This document shows, piece by piece, positions 36,791 through 49,541 of a stretch of DNA of 64,000 bases. A model generated the notes under the pieces. It was not told the DNA's origin and did not search any database. It saw only the letters and a list, made by a program, of their open reading frames with translations. This stretch comes from Ricinus communis (taxonomy: Eukaryota > Streptophyta > Magnoliopsida > Malpighiales > Euphorbiaceae), in contig NC_063262.1 of the NCBI RefSeq assembly GCF_019578655.1, positions 8,997,582-9,061,581 of the forward strand. Reading direction: 5' to 3'. Position numbers and translations under genes: made by a program. Numbering within the stretch: position 1 is the stretch's first letter; each line of letters starts with the position of its first letter.

Positions 36791-39367
36791 TTATTATTTG
36801 ATGGTGGTGGTGGCGTGAGATTATTTGAAAGGAAAGGTGAAAAAAAAAAAGAGTAATTGTAACAGTTTTGTTTTATTATTTATGGAAATCTTTTAATTTG
36901 TTTTTAATGTATTAAAGAATATTATTGACCAATCATTTATTGGCACATAAGTTGTAGATAATGGAGACAATTTTATAGTCAAAATTTTTGAAGGAATATT
37001 TTGTCCGGTAAGAATCCTACCTGGCATTCTCTATATATTTGTATATTAACTTTTGAGGAAATATTTTATCACCCAAAAAAAATTTATCTAGCACACTGTA
37101 TATTAACTATATATATAAAAGAAATTGTTAGTGTCTGATAATTTGAGGAGTTATTTATTCTTAAAAATAATTTAAGAGCTCATTTGCTTTTATCTCAGTT
37201 AAAGGTACAATCTAATCTAGTAAACTCAAGAATTATTTAGAATCAATTCAAAAATTACTCGAAATTGACTCCACTCAATGTTAATCAAGTCGAGCTCGAA
37301 TTCAAGCTAATTGACTAGCTTGACAACCTAAGCTTGAGCTCCATCATATGAGCTTAGGCTTAAAAAAAAGAAAAAAATTCATGTCTTACTATTTTGTTGA
37401 ATTTTTTTATTTAAACAGTTGATTTTATATTTTTATATTTATTTGGTATAGATTTTTGTTTATATCGTTATTTTGTCTTTATTTTTCATTTATATTTTTT
37501 TTTTGTTGACTTAAACTCCTTTGCATGTGTTTTTCTTTTTATTTTCTACTCTTTTTCTTCTTCTTTTTTTAGTATATCTATCTTTGAAATTAAAACTTTA
37601 TCTTCTTTATTTCTTTTTAATATGAAACTTAATTTTTCTCAATCTATTGCTTAAAATTAGGAGTCAAGATAGAATTTTAATAGATAATAGCTCTATAAAT
37701 TCGTATTTTCATAGTGAAAGCTAATAGTCAAATTTTGAGAAAATAAATTAAACCTACATTTTTTTTGAAAATGAAAAGAATAAGAAGAAAGAGAGTGAAG
37801 TAAGTGAGGTTAGATAAAAAAAAAAAAAGGAATGGTGCTACTAGAGAAATGAAGAAGAAATCGAGTAAGTAGAGGTGGCATATAGCTGGAGATTCTCCAA
37901 AATTGTTTAAGAAAAAAAAAAAGAGAAAATGTGAGAGAAGTTTCTCTCTTGAGGCGATCGAAAAGGAGAGTTGTGTTTAAAGCACTTGTTCTTAATTCGA
38001 AGAAATCTCAATAAAAAAAAAGAGGATAAAATCTCCATTGAGAAACTTGTTTCTCGCACTTTGAAGTAATATTTTAAAAAAAAAAATCGTGAATAGATAT
38101 ATATGAGAAAGTTTTATATATTTTTTTTGTTTATTTTTATAATTTCTTGTGGTTATTATTTAGTTTATTTAAAATATATGAGATATTGTAAAATTATCTG
38201 AAATATATTTTCTTTATGTTTTTTGTATATCATTATATCTAAAGTTGATATACTTATTTTTATATTGATAAATTTACATTGTCAGTGGATAATTTTTTTA
38301 TTACTTTATGTGTGCTTTGTAATTCATTAATTTTGTAGTTGAATTCTTGAGTTCTGTATGAACTTTATTTTATTTTTGAAAAAGATACTATTTAGCTATT
38401 AGAAAGATATGATAAATCACTATATTGTTAAAGTAATTGAACTTTATTTTATTTTGATTTCTAAAGTAGAATATTTAAAAAATACTATTCAGATATTGAA
38501 AAGATACTATATATTAGGATACCATTAAAATGATTGAAGTATTTTTTTGGTTTTGGTTTTTGTAAAACATGACACTTAAAAGTATACTATTGATTTTCTT
38601 TTTTATTCTTTCGTATATAGTATACTAATGATATACTGTAGTTTTGTTTTTCGTGTTTTGTTTATATATTTCTTAATTTGTATAAAATATACTAATAAGA
38701 TACTAATGATATACCTTTTATGTATTTATTACTTAGTTTATTTTATTTATATTTTTGTAAGTTTAATTATTTAATATTACTTTTTGTTTAGTGATTGTGG
38801 TATTTTTATTCTTGCTTTTGCTGAGTATTTTACATCTGGTGTTGATATGTCTACTGCGAGATTTAATGTTAATGATCTTCATCGTCGTTATAGTGTTGCT
38901 TTCTAGAATTATTTGAAGACAGAAGAAAAAATAACGAAGGATCAATATTTTTTAGCTTTGAATCTATTTTAGTTCCTATAAGTATTCAATTTATATGACA
39001 TTTACTGTTGTAAATATGTTCATTTTGATTGTTGGCAAGATATCATTATGATATTAAATAGATACTCTTTATTTTGTTCATTTTCCTATATGGATGTTTA
39101 TGTATTATCAGAAATATTCTAAGATCTTAGAAATATACTATTAGTATACTAGTTCTCTTTTACTGTAGTTATATATATAGTATAAGATACTCCTAATATA
39201 CTTATAAAGTACTGTTAATATATATTTTTTCTCTGGTTAACTTGATATGTTGTAAGTTGATAAACATTAATTCAATTCTTATAGATTTAGTAATAGAAGG
39301 TATCATGATTTTATTGATGTTGGAAATTAAAAAATGAATACAATTGATTAAATGAATAATTAGTTGA
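36791..39367. other. Gene-poor AT-rich repeat region left of MULE 2
   Basis: No supported gene. Words such as gatactat and aatgatatac recur from 38380 on. The right end (from about 39216) is a partial copy of a 323-bp unit found again at 44.8-45.5 kb. A stretch near 38849-38905 reads MSTARFNVNDLHRRYSVAF for 19 codons and may be an old coding fragment. Confidence 0.5.
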
Positions 39368-39636
39368 GATAATGACCCTAATGATCACTTAATTTTGCTT
39401 CATTTTGATCACTCAACTTGCATTCGGGTAGCAACAATGATCACTACAAGGTGACTGTACAAAAATATACTGACGTGTATAAATTGGCCTATGATTGTGT
39501 GACACGTATTGGAAGCCTAATCCTAGTCATTAATACAGTAAGATTAGTGAGTTAACTCAACCCTAAACTAACTCAAACCTAAAGTAATCGAACCTAATTT
39601 TAATTAAACTAACCTAACCTAAATAAGAAAATCTCT
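39368..39636 (+). repeat. Left TIR of MULE 2
   Basis: Shares long blocks with the inverted right arm, such as cactacaaggtga and ggaagcctaatcctagtcat. Confidence 0.85.
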
Positions 39637-40145
39637 CGCAACTCTCAATTGCTCCCAAAGTTAGTAATTCTCAATGAAAGTAAACAAAATTATTACACTC
39701 TAATCATCGTTTTGCCACGCAAAGAATCTCTAAAAGAATTATTCTTGTTCTATCGATTTAAGTGATTAAGGTGCATTGTAATGGATTGGCTTCATAGAGA
39801 AAGAGGAGAAAGTGCACCCAAATACTGTAAGTTTCCTACATTTATAGCTATCATAAGTTAAATTTATAACTTTAGGTTTTTCAAAACTGATTTCATATAT
39901 TGTAATGATATAAATAGCGATTAGCTTTATTGTTTAATTAATTACAATTCCATCTAGGACTTCTATTTGGGTAATGTAATATAATATAATAATCTTAAGG
40001 TTTTTTATAGTGGTAATAAAATAATCATAGTATACATATTTTTATGGGTATGTTGTTTGGGTTATATAATAATTGATTAATTGGAGTTGTTGGATTTAAA
40101 CTAATAATATGTTTCTTGTTTTTTTTTCTATTTGTCTTCTTACAG

Positions 40146-41749
40146 TGCTTAACTCTGAGTACTTCTCTATTTATTTTCACCATTCTGGTTTGATGACCGA
40201 AAGTAGCTATCTCAATGGGTATGTTGATTACTTTGATTTTTGCTTTGTTGATAGATTATCTTGGATTGAGTTGGAAATAATGGTAAAGGAGTGCAAGCTT
40301 AGCCTTAGAAATTTATAGTTCTTTTAGTTGTTACCAAAGGTGCAGTTTGTTAAAGGGCTTAGAAACTTAGATACTAATGTTGATATGCTCCAAATGAGGA
40401 TGAATGTTAGTGATAATAGGATTATGCATGTGTATGTGAGGCAATTGCATGAAGAAGATAACGCATGTGATAAAGAAGACAGTATTGTAGAACTTTATAG
40501 GAAGGATAGTGATGGGTGTGAAGAAAATTTAGAAAATAACGAGGGTGATGCTTCTGAGATTCTGTTGGAAATGAAGTTAATGTTGATGATTATAATGGGA
40601 TTTTGTTTAGAGTAAAAATATTGAAAATGACGATATTGTTGAGGAATGTAATGTGGTTGAGAAAGGTGATGCTGTTGAGGAAGATAATGATGAGTATGAA
40701 GATGAAAATGAGGAAGATGCAAATGATGATGAAGATTATGAAGAACTGGCTGACAATGATTATGATATTAGAGATGGGGATGATGACCTATTTGAAAAGT
40801 ATGTGGATAAAGGTATTGAAAGAGATATGTTAGGTAGCAACAGTAAGAACAAAGAAGTGGTTATGGATACAACAAAAAATTATCAAGAAAATGATCATAT
40901 TAGGAGAAAGGGCAAGGAAAAGTACCCTGAGTTTATTGCAGAGAAGGACATGAAAAACTCTGAGCTTCGTCTGTGCATGAGGTTTAGGTCATTTAAGAAG
41001 TTTAAGATGGCTTGTAAAAGTTGGCCCATTAAGAATCTGTTTCATATTAAATTTGATCCAAATGATAATAAAAGGTGTTAAGCTATCTTATCTAAAGGGT
41101 GTCCATGGTACATATGAGCTGCACCTATGGTTACTGATCTTTTTACAATATAGATTAAGAGTGCTGAACTAATTCACACATGTGGTAGAGAAAAAATTAT
41201 GAGACATGTCACTTCTAATTAGCTTGCAGAGACTTACTGTAACCAATTCAGAGCAGACCCTAATTGGTCCTTAAAAGGGTTCATTCCTAGTGTAAAAGAA
41301 TATAATAAGGTGGATATTTGTAAGGTTAAAGTATGGAGAGCAAAGTGTAAGGCTTTAAAAGGATCGATGGTGATGAAACAAGTCAGTATGCATTGTTGTA
41401 AGACTATGGAGATGAACTATTAAGGATGAACCCTAGTAGCATTGTTAAATTTGATTTAAACAATAAAGTTTTTTATGAGATGTATATTTGCTTACAAGCA
41501 CCGAAAGAAGGTTTTAAAGATGGTTGCATGCCTTTAATGTGCCTTGGTAGATGCTTTCTTAAGGGAATGTATGGGGAACAATTACTTTCGGCAGTTGAAA
41601 TAGATGCAAATAATTGCATTTATCCAATTATGTATGTTGTGGTAAAAAAAGAAACTAAGTTTACTTGGAGCTGGTTTTGAGATTTGTTTGCTGAAGACTT
41701 GGATATAAAGAACAACTACCATTGGTGCTTCATGTATGATAGGTAGAAA
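40146..41749 (+). pseudogene. MULE 2 transposase, truncated and inactivated
   Basis: After an acceptor site (cttacag, ending 40145) comes a PB1-like domain (YFSIYFHHSGLMTESSYLN ... IMHVYVRQLHE) with two TAG stops near 40316-40327. An acidic linker (EEDNDEYEDENEEDANDDED) follows in another frame. The zinc-binding region is then scattered over several stops, and the start of the catalytic core (FLKGMYGEQLLSAVEIDANN, KETKFTWSWF) comes last. The first catalytic Asp is lost: CLGRCFLKG stands where relatives have DGCFLKG. The gene stops after YDR-TAG-K; the rest of the core, the SWIM finger and the zinc knuckle are absent. It cannot be active. Confidence 0.85.
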
Positions 41750-42188
41750 ATATTCCTTTTTAAAGTCTACTTGTTTTACTTGTAGCTTTTTTAGACATGT
41801 GTAGTAAATTTATGCCATTTATTGGCATATACGATACTTTTATTTGTAATGAACCCACTATCTTTGGCTTAATGCAATTACATTGTTTAGATCTAATTAC
41901 AATTTGTATTTTTCTAATGAAATAACTAATAGTTTGTTTATTTGTGTGATATTGCAATTACAAGTTTCATTTGAAAATCACATGGCAAAAGAAGTTAACA
42001 TGTCTAATGAAATAACTAATGGTTGTTGTGTTTGTCGTTAGTATGCTATATATCTAGGTAACAGAAAAACACAACTTGAAAATTAAATATATTATCATAA
42101 ATAATAAAAAAAATCCAGCAACTAGGTTATATAAATTAAGATAAACATCTAATATAAAAACAAACATGGTCACTTTATGCTATAGTAT

Positions 42189-43373
42189 CTATGCTTGAAC
42201 AACCAACACAACAACTACTAGAAACAAAGTCATTGCCAAAGCCAAAGTAATACACCATATTCGTTTCCGCAACTTCACATTATCATTTGAAACACACTTA
42301 ACCTCCCTTCATAGAGCACCTTCCACTTCATTTTTCAATGCCACTATATTCTGCTCCAAAAGGTATCCTAATTGAAGCACTTTCAACTTCGGTTCACAAG
42401 TATTAATATAATCATCATCGTTACTACCATGTTTTCGCCTTAGGTTGGTAATTTCATCGAATAGGTTGTTGATAACCTCGTTGGCTCGAGGTTTGAACTC
42501 ATCATCAAACCATATGAAGAGTCCACAACCCCTCAGTAACATAAGAACACAACAATAAATCGAATGAGTCATATTATAATTCTTCAAACCACCATTCCAG
42601 TAATTACAATAAAACAACAGGGTCATTGGCAAAAAAATCCATTTTACCTTTCCTTTCTACATCCAAAGAACCTTCTTCTTGGGTTCTCCTCTGTAATTGA
42701 GACCCATCTAACAGCTTTTAGTTCACACTTAATTTTGGACAAGCCCGAGCCCGCCCAGGCCCGGGAATTTTTTAATATCTCTGAGCCCAAGCCCGAGCCC
42801 GAAAGTTTTTGAAAAGCCTGGCCTGGCCCGGCCTGGCCAATTATTAAACATGTCCCAAATTGCATTTACATTTAGATTTAGGGTTTTGTTCTGTTTAATA
42901 TATTATTAATAATAATAAAATTATAAACATAAATAATAGGTAGCTAAGTGGTATATAGCATTTAATTATAAGTTGAAGGTTACAGGTTTGAGTGCTAGGT
43001 ATGACATTTCTTTTTTTCAACTAAACTAGACATCGGGCTGGGCCGGGCCGGGCTTTGGTTTTTATATAAATCCCAAGCCCGGCCGGAGGAGTACAGGCTT
43101 TTTGTGGGTTCGAGCCGGGCCGGGCTTGTACATAAAAATTATTGTCCAAGCCTGGCCCGAAGAGTGCGGGCCTGGGCAGGCCAGGCGGGTACCCAAGCCC
43201 ATGAACAGGTCTATTTCACACCTACAGACCATCAATGGCCCCTCATAGTCATACTCTAGTTTGCTAATAAACCATCGACGATCAACATGAGTTTGCCTCC
43301 TTTCCAATGAGGCTTGATTTGGTGTTGAGTTATTCGATTTGAAAGATGAAGAGTGGCGTGAGTTTGATGGCAT
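42189..43373 (-). pseudogene. GRF-type zinc-finger protein with C-terminal membrane segment, interrupted
   Basis: The frame starts at ATG 43373 (MPSNSRHSSSFKSNNSTPNQ). It reads to VCRCE at the first metal-binding pair, is broken by an inserted element (42729-43213), and resumes as CELKAVRWVSITEENPRRRF and FGCRKER. An intron (42647-42532) follows, then GCGLFIWFDDEF. This gives the GRF finger pattern C-x-C ... RRFFGC ... C-x-LFIW. A coiled-coil-like part (PKLKVLQLGYLLEQNIVALK) comes next, a TGA at 42311-42309, and in the same frame a terminal hydrophobic segment (ITLALAMTLFLVVVVLVVQA) ending at TAG 42191-42189. GRF fingers bind nucleic acid in other proteins. Small GRF-finger/TM proteins are common in plant genomes and their role is unknown. 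The position within MULE 2 suggests the gene travels with it. Confidence 0.82.
42729..43213. mobile_element. 485-bp non-autonomous insertion with 8-bp target duplication, hAT-like
   Basis: The flanks are gttcacac (42721-42728) and tttcacac (43214-43221), an 8-bp duplication with one mismatch. Both ends are rich in GGCCCGGGC-type words (gcccgagcccgcccaggccc left, gggcctgggcaggccaggcg right) around an AT-rich core. The right end inverted reads TAGACCTGTTCATGGGC. Removing the element and one flank copy rejoins the GRF-finger reading frame. The 8-bp duplication points to the hAT superfamily. Terminal inverted repeats are poor, so the class is tentative. Confidence 0.75.
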
Positions 43374-43424
43374 TCTCTTAGTTTAGAATGCCAGTTAGAT
43401 GTAAGAGAAATTGGGATTCTAGGT

Positions 43425-43718
43425 TTTCTTCTTTAGGTTGGTTTAATTTGGATTAGGTTCGGTTAGTTTAGGTTTAAGATAGTTTAGGATTGAGTTAGCT
43501 CATTAATCTGACCATATTAATGACTAGGATTAGGCTTCCAACATGTGTCATACAATTATAGGCCAATTTAAACACATCAATATATTTATGTACAATCACC
43601 TTGTAGTGACCACTGTTACTAAACAAATACAAGTTGAGTGACCAAAATGAAATGAGAAAAGGATTAGTGCCTAAAATGAAACTTAGAGCAAAGTTAAATG
43701 ACCATTAAGGTCACTATC
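43425..43718 (-). repeat. Right TIR of MULE 2
   Basis: Inverted counterpart of 39368-39636, containing about 35 extra bases near its outer end. Confidence 0.85.
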
Positions 43719-44825
43719 CCTAATGAATCATTTGAGCCAAATAATTTTTTTTATTATATGAAGTTAAGTTGTAAATTAGAATAAAAAAATAATAAAAAGA
43801 AAGAAGTTCTTTTTTTATTTTTCTATATTATTATATACAATGAATGAGGAATTTTACCAGTTCTCTTTTATTGAAGTCAAATATATATTATAAGTAGTAG
43901 TGTTCAACCAAACTAGTAATCTGACCAATTCGAACAATCTAATAAAAACTGAAGAAAATATATTGTGTTTAAACTATCTTAGGTTGGAAATGGTTTAAGA
44001 ATATCCAAAACCGAGTAAGAGTGGATTGGGTCTGATTTTGAATTTAAAAATATAATGAAACCCGACCCAACTCAATGTAAAATTAAAAAGTTCAAATTCA
44101 CATATAGGACATGACTTTTTGTTCATGAAACTGTTATTTTTGCTAACTCATAACTTTTCTCATTATATGAATGGTTGAATGGTTTAATACATAGTAACTT
44201 TTTGTGAGTTGGATAACTATTTTGCTAAATCTGGTAGTACACATGACAATAATTATGTTAGTAACTCATTGGCTATAATTATTGCTTCTTATTATGAATT
44301 ATGGATTAAATCATGAGTATCTCATTATTTTATTATGCAATACTATTTTTTGTTTTGGCTATTCCTATAGTGTTATTAAAACTCATTCTATTTGACATTT
44401 ATTAGCTGGTTAAATTTGGCAAAATATATTATAATTTTATTTACTCAAAATTTTCCATCATCTTTGATGGTTTTAATTATAATAAATGTATAAGCATAGT
44501 ACTAGTCTTTAGCTATTTACAATTATATTGTTTTATATAGTACAAAGTTGCTAGCTATTTTAGTGATTATATATTATAATTTTATACTTACTATTTTACA
44601 TTATTGCAAGGATTTATTTTTGTATTATGTTTTTGAAACCAAACTCGATTAAAAACCGATAAATCTGAATTTATTGATTTTTTAATTTTTAATATTAGGT
44701 TTGGCTTTAAATAAGTACAACTCGACCAAGATTGTTTGGGTTAGCATATAGCCTATAAACCAATCAATTTGACCCACGAATACCCCTAATTATAAGATAC
44801 TCTTAATATTCCAAAAAGATATTTT

Positions 44826-45470
44826 TAATATATTTTGTTTCTTTGCTTAACTTGATATGTTGTAAATTGATAAACATTGATTCAAGCCTTATATATTTAA
44901 AAAAGGTATCATGCATTTACTAATTATGAAAATTAGAAAATTGAATAAGAAGTTTCATCAATCCTCTTGTATTAGAATTATATATATCATAAGATACAAT
45001 TAATATACCAAAAATATATTATATCTTTCTCAATAAACTCTTTTCTGTTTAGATTTATATATATGAAATTCATAATAAAATTCAGAAAGTATGAAAAATA
45101 TAAGAAAACTATTTACTAAATGATTTATATATTAGCAATGTACAATTTTTAATATATCTTCTTTTTTGCTTAACTTGATATGTTGTAAATTGATAAATAT
45201 CGGTTCAAGTCTAATATATTTAAAGAATGTATAATGCATTTAGTGATTATGAAAATTAGAAAATTGAATAAGAAGTTCCATTACTCCTCTTGTATTAAAG
45301 TTATATATATTATAAGATACGGCTAATGCACCAAAAATAACTTGTAGTATTGGTATTGCTTCCATTTATGAAAAAAGATTTAAAATGAAATCAACTACAA
45401 TATGCCTATAAGGTATCTATTAGTTGTGTATTTATATTTTTTTAAGTTAAAATTATAATATATGAAATCA
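44826..45470. repeat. Two tandem copies of a 323-bp AT-rich unit
   Basis: The words gcttaacttgatatgttgta, gaaaattagaaaattgaata and cctcttgtatta recur at a spacing of 323 bp (cttgatatgt at 44851 and 45174). A partial copy lies at 39216-39367, on the other side of MULE 2. Confidence 0.75.
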
Positions 45471-46312
45471 TTACTCAATTGTATAAAAAGATACTATGTA
45501 GATATTTAAAAAATATTTTTTAGTGCATCTTTTAGATATCTTTGCAATATAAAGTAATATGTGTAAAATAACAAATTAATGATATTTTGCTATAAACGAG
45601 ATAATTTTAATATATTATGTCATTGTTATTATGAATATGCAAAAGATACTATTAAAATTTTAAAAGATATCATTAATATATCTTATATTGTTATAAAATT
45701 TTAAAAACACACACTGATGCATTAATTAGAAGTCAAATAAATTGATATTCAATGAATTTCTTCAATTTTTGTTATAACATTACACATATAATAGCACTTT
45801 TTTGTTATTCTTGTAAAATATAAAGCATATATTTCTTATTTTCAAATATAATGAACTTTAATTGAAGCTTTTTTGTATTTACTTTGATTTTAATATATTT
45901 TGACACAATTTCTTTTCTATCCACTGTTTTAGGTCAAAAAACACTGCTCTATTACTGAATTGTGAGTTATAGCTTGCTTTGAATGTTGAAAACTGAAATT
46001 TTACCTTCAATATGAATTTGGTTTCTTCTTATCTTTCTGTTTAGTGATCGTAATAATTTGTTTATTTGATTAATCTTTTTTCTTTTTTGATTTTCCACTC
46101 TTTTTCAAAATAAAGTTGCAGTATTGATCTTGCGGCAGATTTATTAATTTTGTTTCTTATTTTTGTGAGAGTTCTAGTTTTGGAAGGAAACAACTGTTTT
46201 TTATAGAAAATAAGCTGAAAGTTTGAAACAATATAAATAAATTTCCTTCAGCTAATTGTCAAATTTTATTTTGAACAATATCCAATATCCAAATAAATAA
46301 TTTATTTTAATA

Positions 46313-46530
46313 GTATGGTATGATATATAGTTATTTATTAATTTCTTATAGGATTAGAATAGAAATGTATATGAAATTATAATAGTAATCACTAATTAAT
46401 TCTATTAGAATTAGAAAGTTAAATTAATTACATATAGAATTAGGATATGATAAAGTTAATAATTACTGATTAATTATGATGCTATTTTAGTTAGTTAAAA
46501 AGTTCTCTCACTTCATGCTTTTATATATAC
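46313..46530. repeat. Direct repeat, copy 1
   Basis: Similar to 48680-48885: both hold ttaattctattagaatta, gaaagttaaatta and a tail with ttaaaaagttctc / ttaaaaattctcc. Confidence 0.6.
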
Positions 46531-48679
46531 TAATTTTTTATCCACATACGTTGCATGTAAATGTTAATAATTGGACTCATAATCATTAATTTATATATAA
46601 TTTTTATATACATTAATTTGAAGATAAAAGAAGGTCCCAGATTCATTATTATAAAATATTTTTAGAACATTTTTAATTAATAAAAATACATATACTTAAA
46701 GTGTTGATGTTAGTTGATATGATCATAAATTATATTAATAATTTTAAAAAAATAAATAAAAATATATGATAAAAATATAGAAAAAAGTTCTATACTTTTT
46801 TGACAAATACATTAACTAAATGGATTAAATTAGTGCACCTCTAGTCCTATTTTTTACACCAAGTGAATTTTTACTTTTACGACGAGTGTAAGATGCTGAC
46901 TATCTCCTGTACGTAGTCTACGGACTATTGGCCCCTTTTTCATGGAGTATACTGCCTCCTTAGTATAAAAAAATTAGTGTTTTTTTATTTTATTTTTAAA
47001 TTACTTAAGTTATTTTTAGTAGTTTTTTGAAATATTCTAATAAGATATGTAATTCTGTCGAAATCTATGTCTCATAGTTATACAACCCCAAATGAGTCCA
47101 AATCATAGGACAATGAGCACTGTATAAACTTGTGAAAAATCTTTACTAAATAAAATTGGTTCAAAGAACGATAGTTGGATCTTACAAATTACTAATACAT
47201 CACTCAAAAATTGTAAAAGAAACACAACAATAAAATATAAAATCATAAATTGAATATAAAAAAATAATAATTACTGATCTCTTTTTTTTTTATATTTATT
47301 ATTATGCTTTAAGGAAAACAAATATTACCAAAATAACTAAGAATAACAAATATAATTTCATATTTACTATTAGGTAGTATTTATATAATAATTGCTATTT
47401 TATAATCCTACTACTATTTATTATCTTTTCTCTTAAATTATATTAACATAATAAAAGATCAAATTGATTAATCTTAACAATACTAATTATAAGACTTTTT
47501 CAGTAAATCTAGTTGTCCCTCCTTTCACTTTAATTTTAATAGTATAATTATTTTATAATTGCATATTTACTGTGTTTCATTATTTTCATAATTATGAATT
47601 GAGTTAATTCCTCAATTTTGAAATAATTAGACTTGTAATTCTCATGATTAAATTAGAATTAATAAAACCCTCATTAATAGGTTGATTCATTATTAATCTC
47701 AATAATTACCATTGAAATTTCATTTTACCAAGCTTGTCATCGTATATTTATTTGATAAATATGATTTATTAAATTTAGATATTCATATACTTTTAAGTTA
47801 ATGCTCATCTCACAAAAATATTGTTTTTCTTTTTCTATTTGTATGAGTTTATATGCACTATAAAACGACTCCACCGTGAATTTTATTATTACATTTATAA
47901 ATATTTTATATTCTATTGTGCCTTTTGTTATTACATTTATATAAATATTCTATATTCATTTTACTATTACAAAGTATTTCTTTAAAACTATCATAATTTT
48001 TATATCTTTTCATTTGTTTTCACCATGAAAGATATGGTAGATATGGGTCTAAGAACCCTGATATTGAAGGAGTGGTTGATGGGCATGCTGCATGCAAAAC
48101 ATCTTAATTTGTTAAAATTGGAAATAGACTATTAAAAATTCCAAACTTTAATCATTCTATTATTCCATTATGTTTTTTTTTATATTTATATATATAGAAC
48201 TTTTACTTACAATCTCTTGGTATCTTATTTCTATAACTTTTATCTCTATACTATTACCATTAAATTAGAAAATATATTAACTTTTAAAAGACTAATAATA
48301 TTGAATTTCTAGAATTTAGATATATACTTAATAAATTAATATTATAAAAAATAAATTTAATTTAATAAATGAACCAATTAACTCTATTGATTAAACTCTT
48401 AATAAGGCTCTTTTAGTAAATTTACATGCTCTCTTTTCTTTCGCACTTTTATATATGTTATAACTAGTATTATCTGTCACACCCATTACACGCGTAATTC
48501 TTATTATAAAAATTATAATATAAGTTATTTAATAAATTAGTATATAATATAATTTTAGAAAGTAAATAATTATACTGATAAAGTATTATAATAATAATAA
48601 TGTCAGTAAAATAAAATTGAAAGTATCATACTTTTTTTCTTAAAAGGTTGTATTGAATTATTTCAACTCTATGACAGGT

Positions 48680-48885
48680 ACATATATGGTGTAATATATA
48701 GTAATTTATCAATTTTTTGTAGAACTATGTAAGTATATGAAATTATTATCGGATTAGGATTAATTTGGATTAATTCTATTAGAATTAGGATAGAAAGTTA
48801 AATTACCTACATATAAATTAGGATAAGATTAATAAAGATTTTTTAGTCAGTTTAAAAATTCTCCCCCTCCGTGCTTATATATTAG
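48680..48885. repeat. Direct repeat, copy 2
   Basis: Diverged copy of 46313-46530, about 2.36 kb downstream. The pair could be old LTRs of an element now too decayed to read. Confidence 0.6.
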
Positions 48886-48957
48886 ATTAGATAGATAAAT
48901 AGGTCATTCGCATATACTATATTTAAAAAAAGAAATTAATATGATCTAACAAAATTT

Positions 48958-48977
48958 TATATATATATATATATATA
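48958..48977. repeat. (AT)n microsatellite
   Basis: About nine AT units. Confidence 0.85.
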
Positions 48978-49345
48978 CCAAATAAATGTTTAAATATGAT
49001 ACTTAATATGAAAAGATTTAATGTGCTGCACGAAGATTAATTTATTGTTCTAATAGTCTATGAAACACCTATTACATGGCAAAATAATTTGGAGAAAGAA
49101 AAAAGAAGGAATTATGATGAGGTTGTTATAAACTTAATAACTATGGATATACAAAATAACTAATCTACCTAAAAAATGAATCTTAGAATTGTTTCACTGC
49201 AACCCCGATCATCTTCTACAGTTGTTGATGAGGCTGTGTAATAAGAATATTTAAAACATATTTTTAATGATGAAATTTTTTATTTAAATAGCTGATACAA
49301 TTATTTTTAAAATAATTTAATAAACATATTTAAAATAATGCAAAT

Positions 49346-49520
49346 TGTAGTATAACAAGAATTTACAGAGAAAAATGACATTTTTTATTGGGAATTATAC
49401 ACGTAAATATACAATAGTATTAGATCTCATTCTACCTACTTTTAATGTAAGTTGGACTCATTTCTCCAATTAAGCGTGACTCCTATTTAAGATATATTAC
49501 ATATTTTACAGCGTGTAACA
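49346..49520 (-). repeat. Probable 3' LTR of the copia relic
   Basis: It starts TGTTACACGC right after the polypurine tract and may end at CTACA at 49346. The outer end is uncertain because no target duplication could be matched. Confidence 0.45.
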
Positions 49521-49541
49521 CTTCCCCTTAAGTTGGATGGA

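Larger units (their letters stand above)
39368..43718 (+). mobile_element. Mutator-like element (MULE 2) with truncated transposase and GRF-finger gene
   Basis: A 4.35-kb element with long terminal inverted repeats that begin GATAATGACC (left) and GATAGTGACC (right, inverted), about 39368-39636 and 43425-43718. The right arm has some 35 bp that the left lacks. Inside are a decayed plus-strand MuDR-type transposase (40146-41749) and, facing it, a minus-strand GRF zinc-finger gene split by a 485-bp insertion. No clean target duplication is visible; similar words (aatgaataattagttgag and aatgaatcatttgag) flank the ends. The host sequence on both sides belongs to the same AT-rich repeat family. 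Confidence 0.82.
43719..49345. other. AT-rich repeat region between MULE 2 and the copia relic
   Basis: No gene supported. It contains a 323-bp repeat (44826-45470), a pair of direct repeats 2.36 kb apart (near 46313 and 48680) and microsatellites. Confidence 0.55.
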
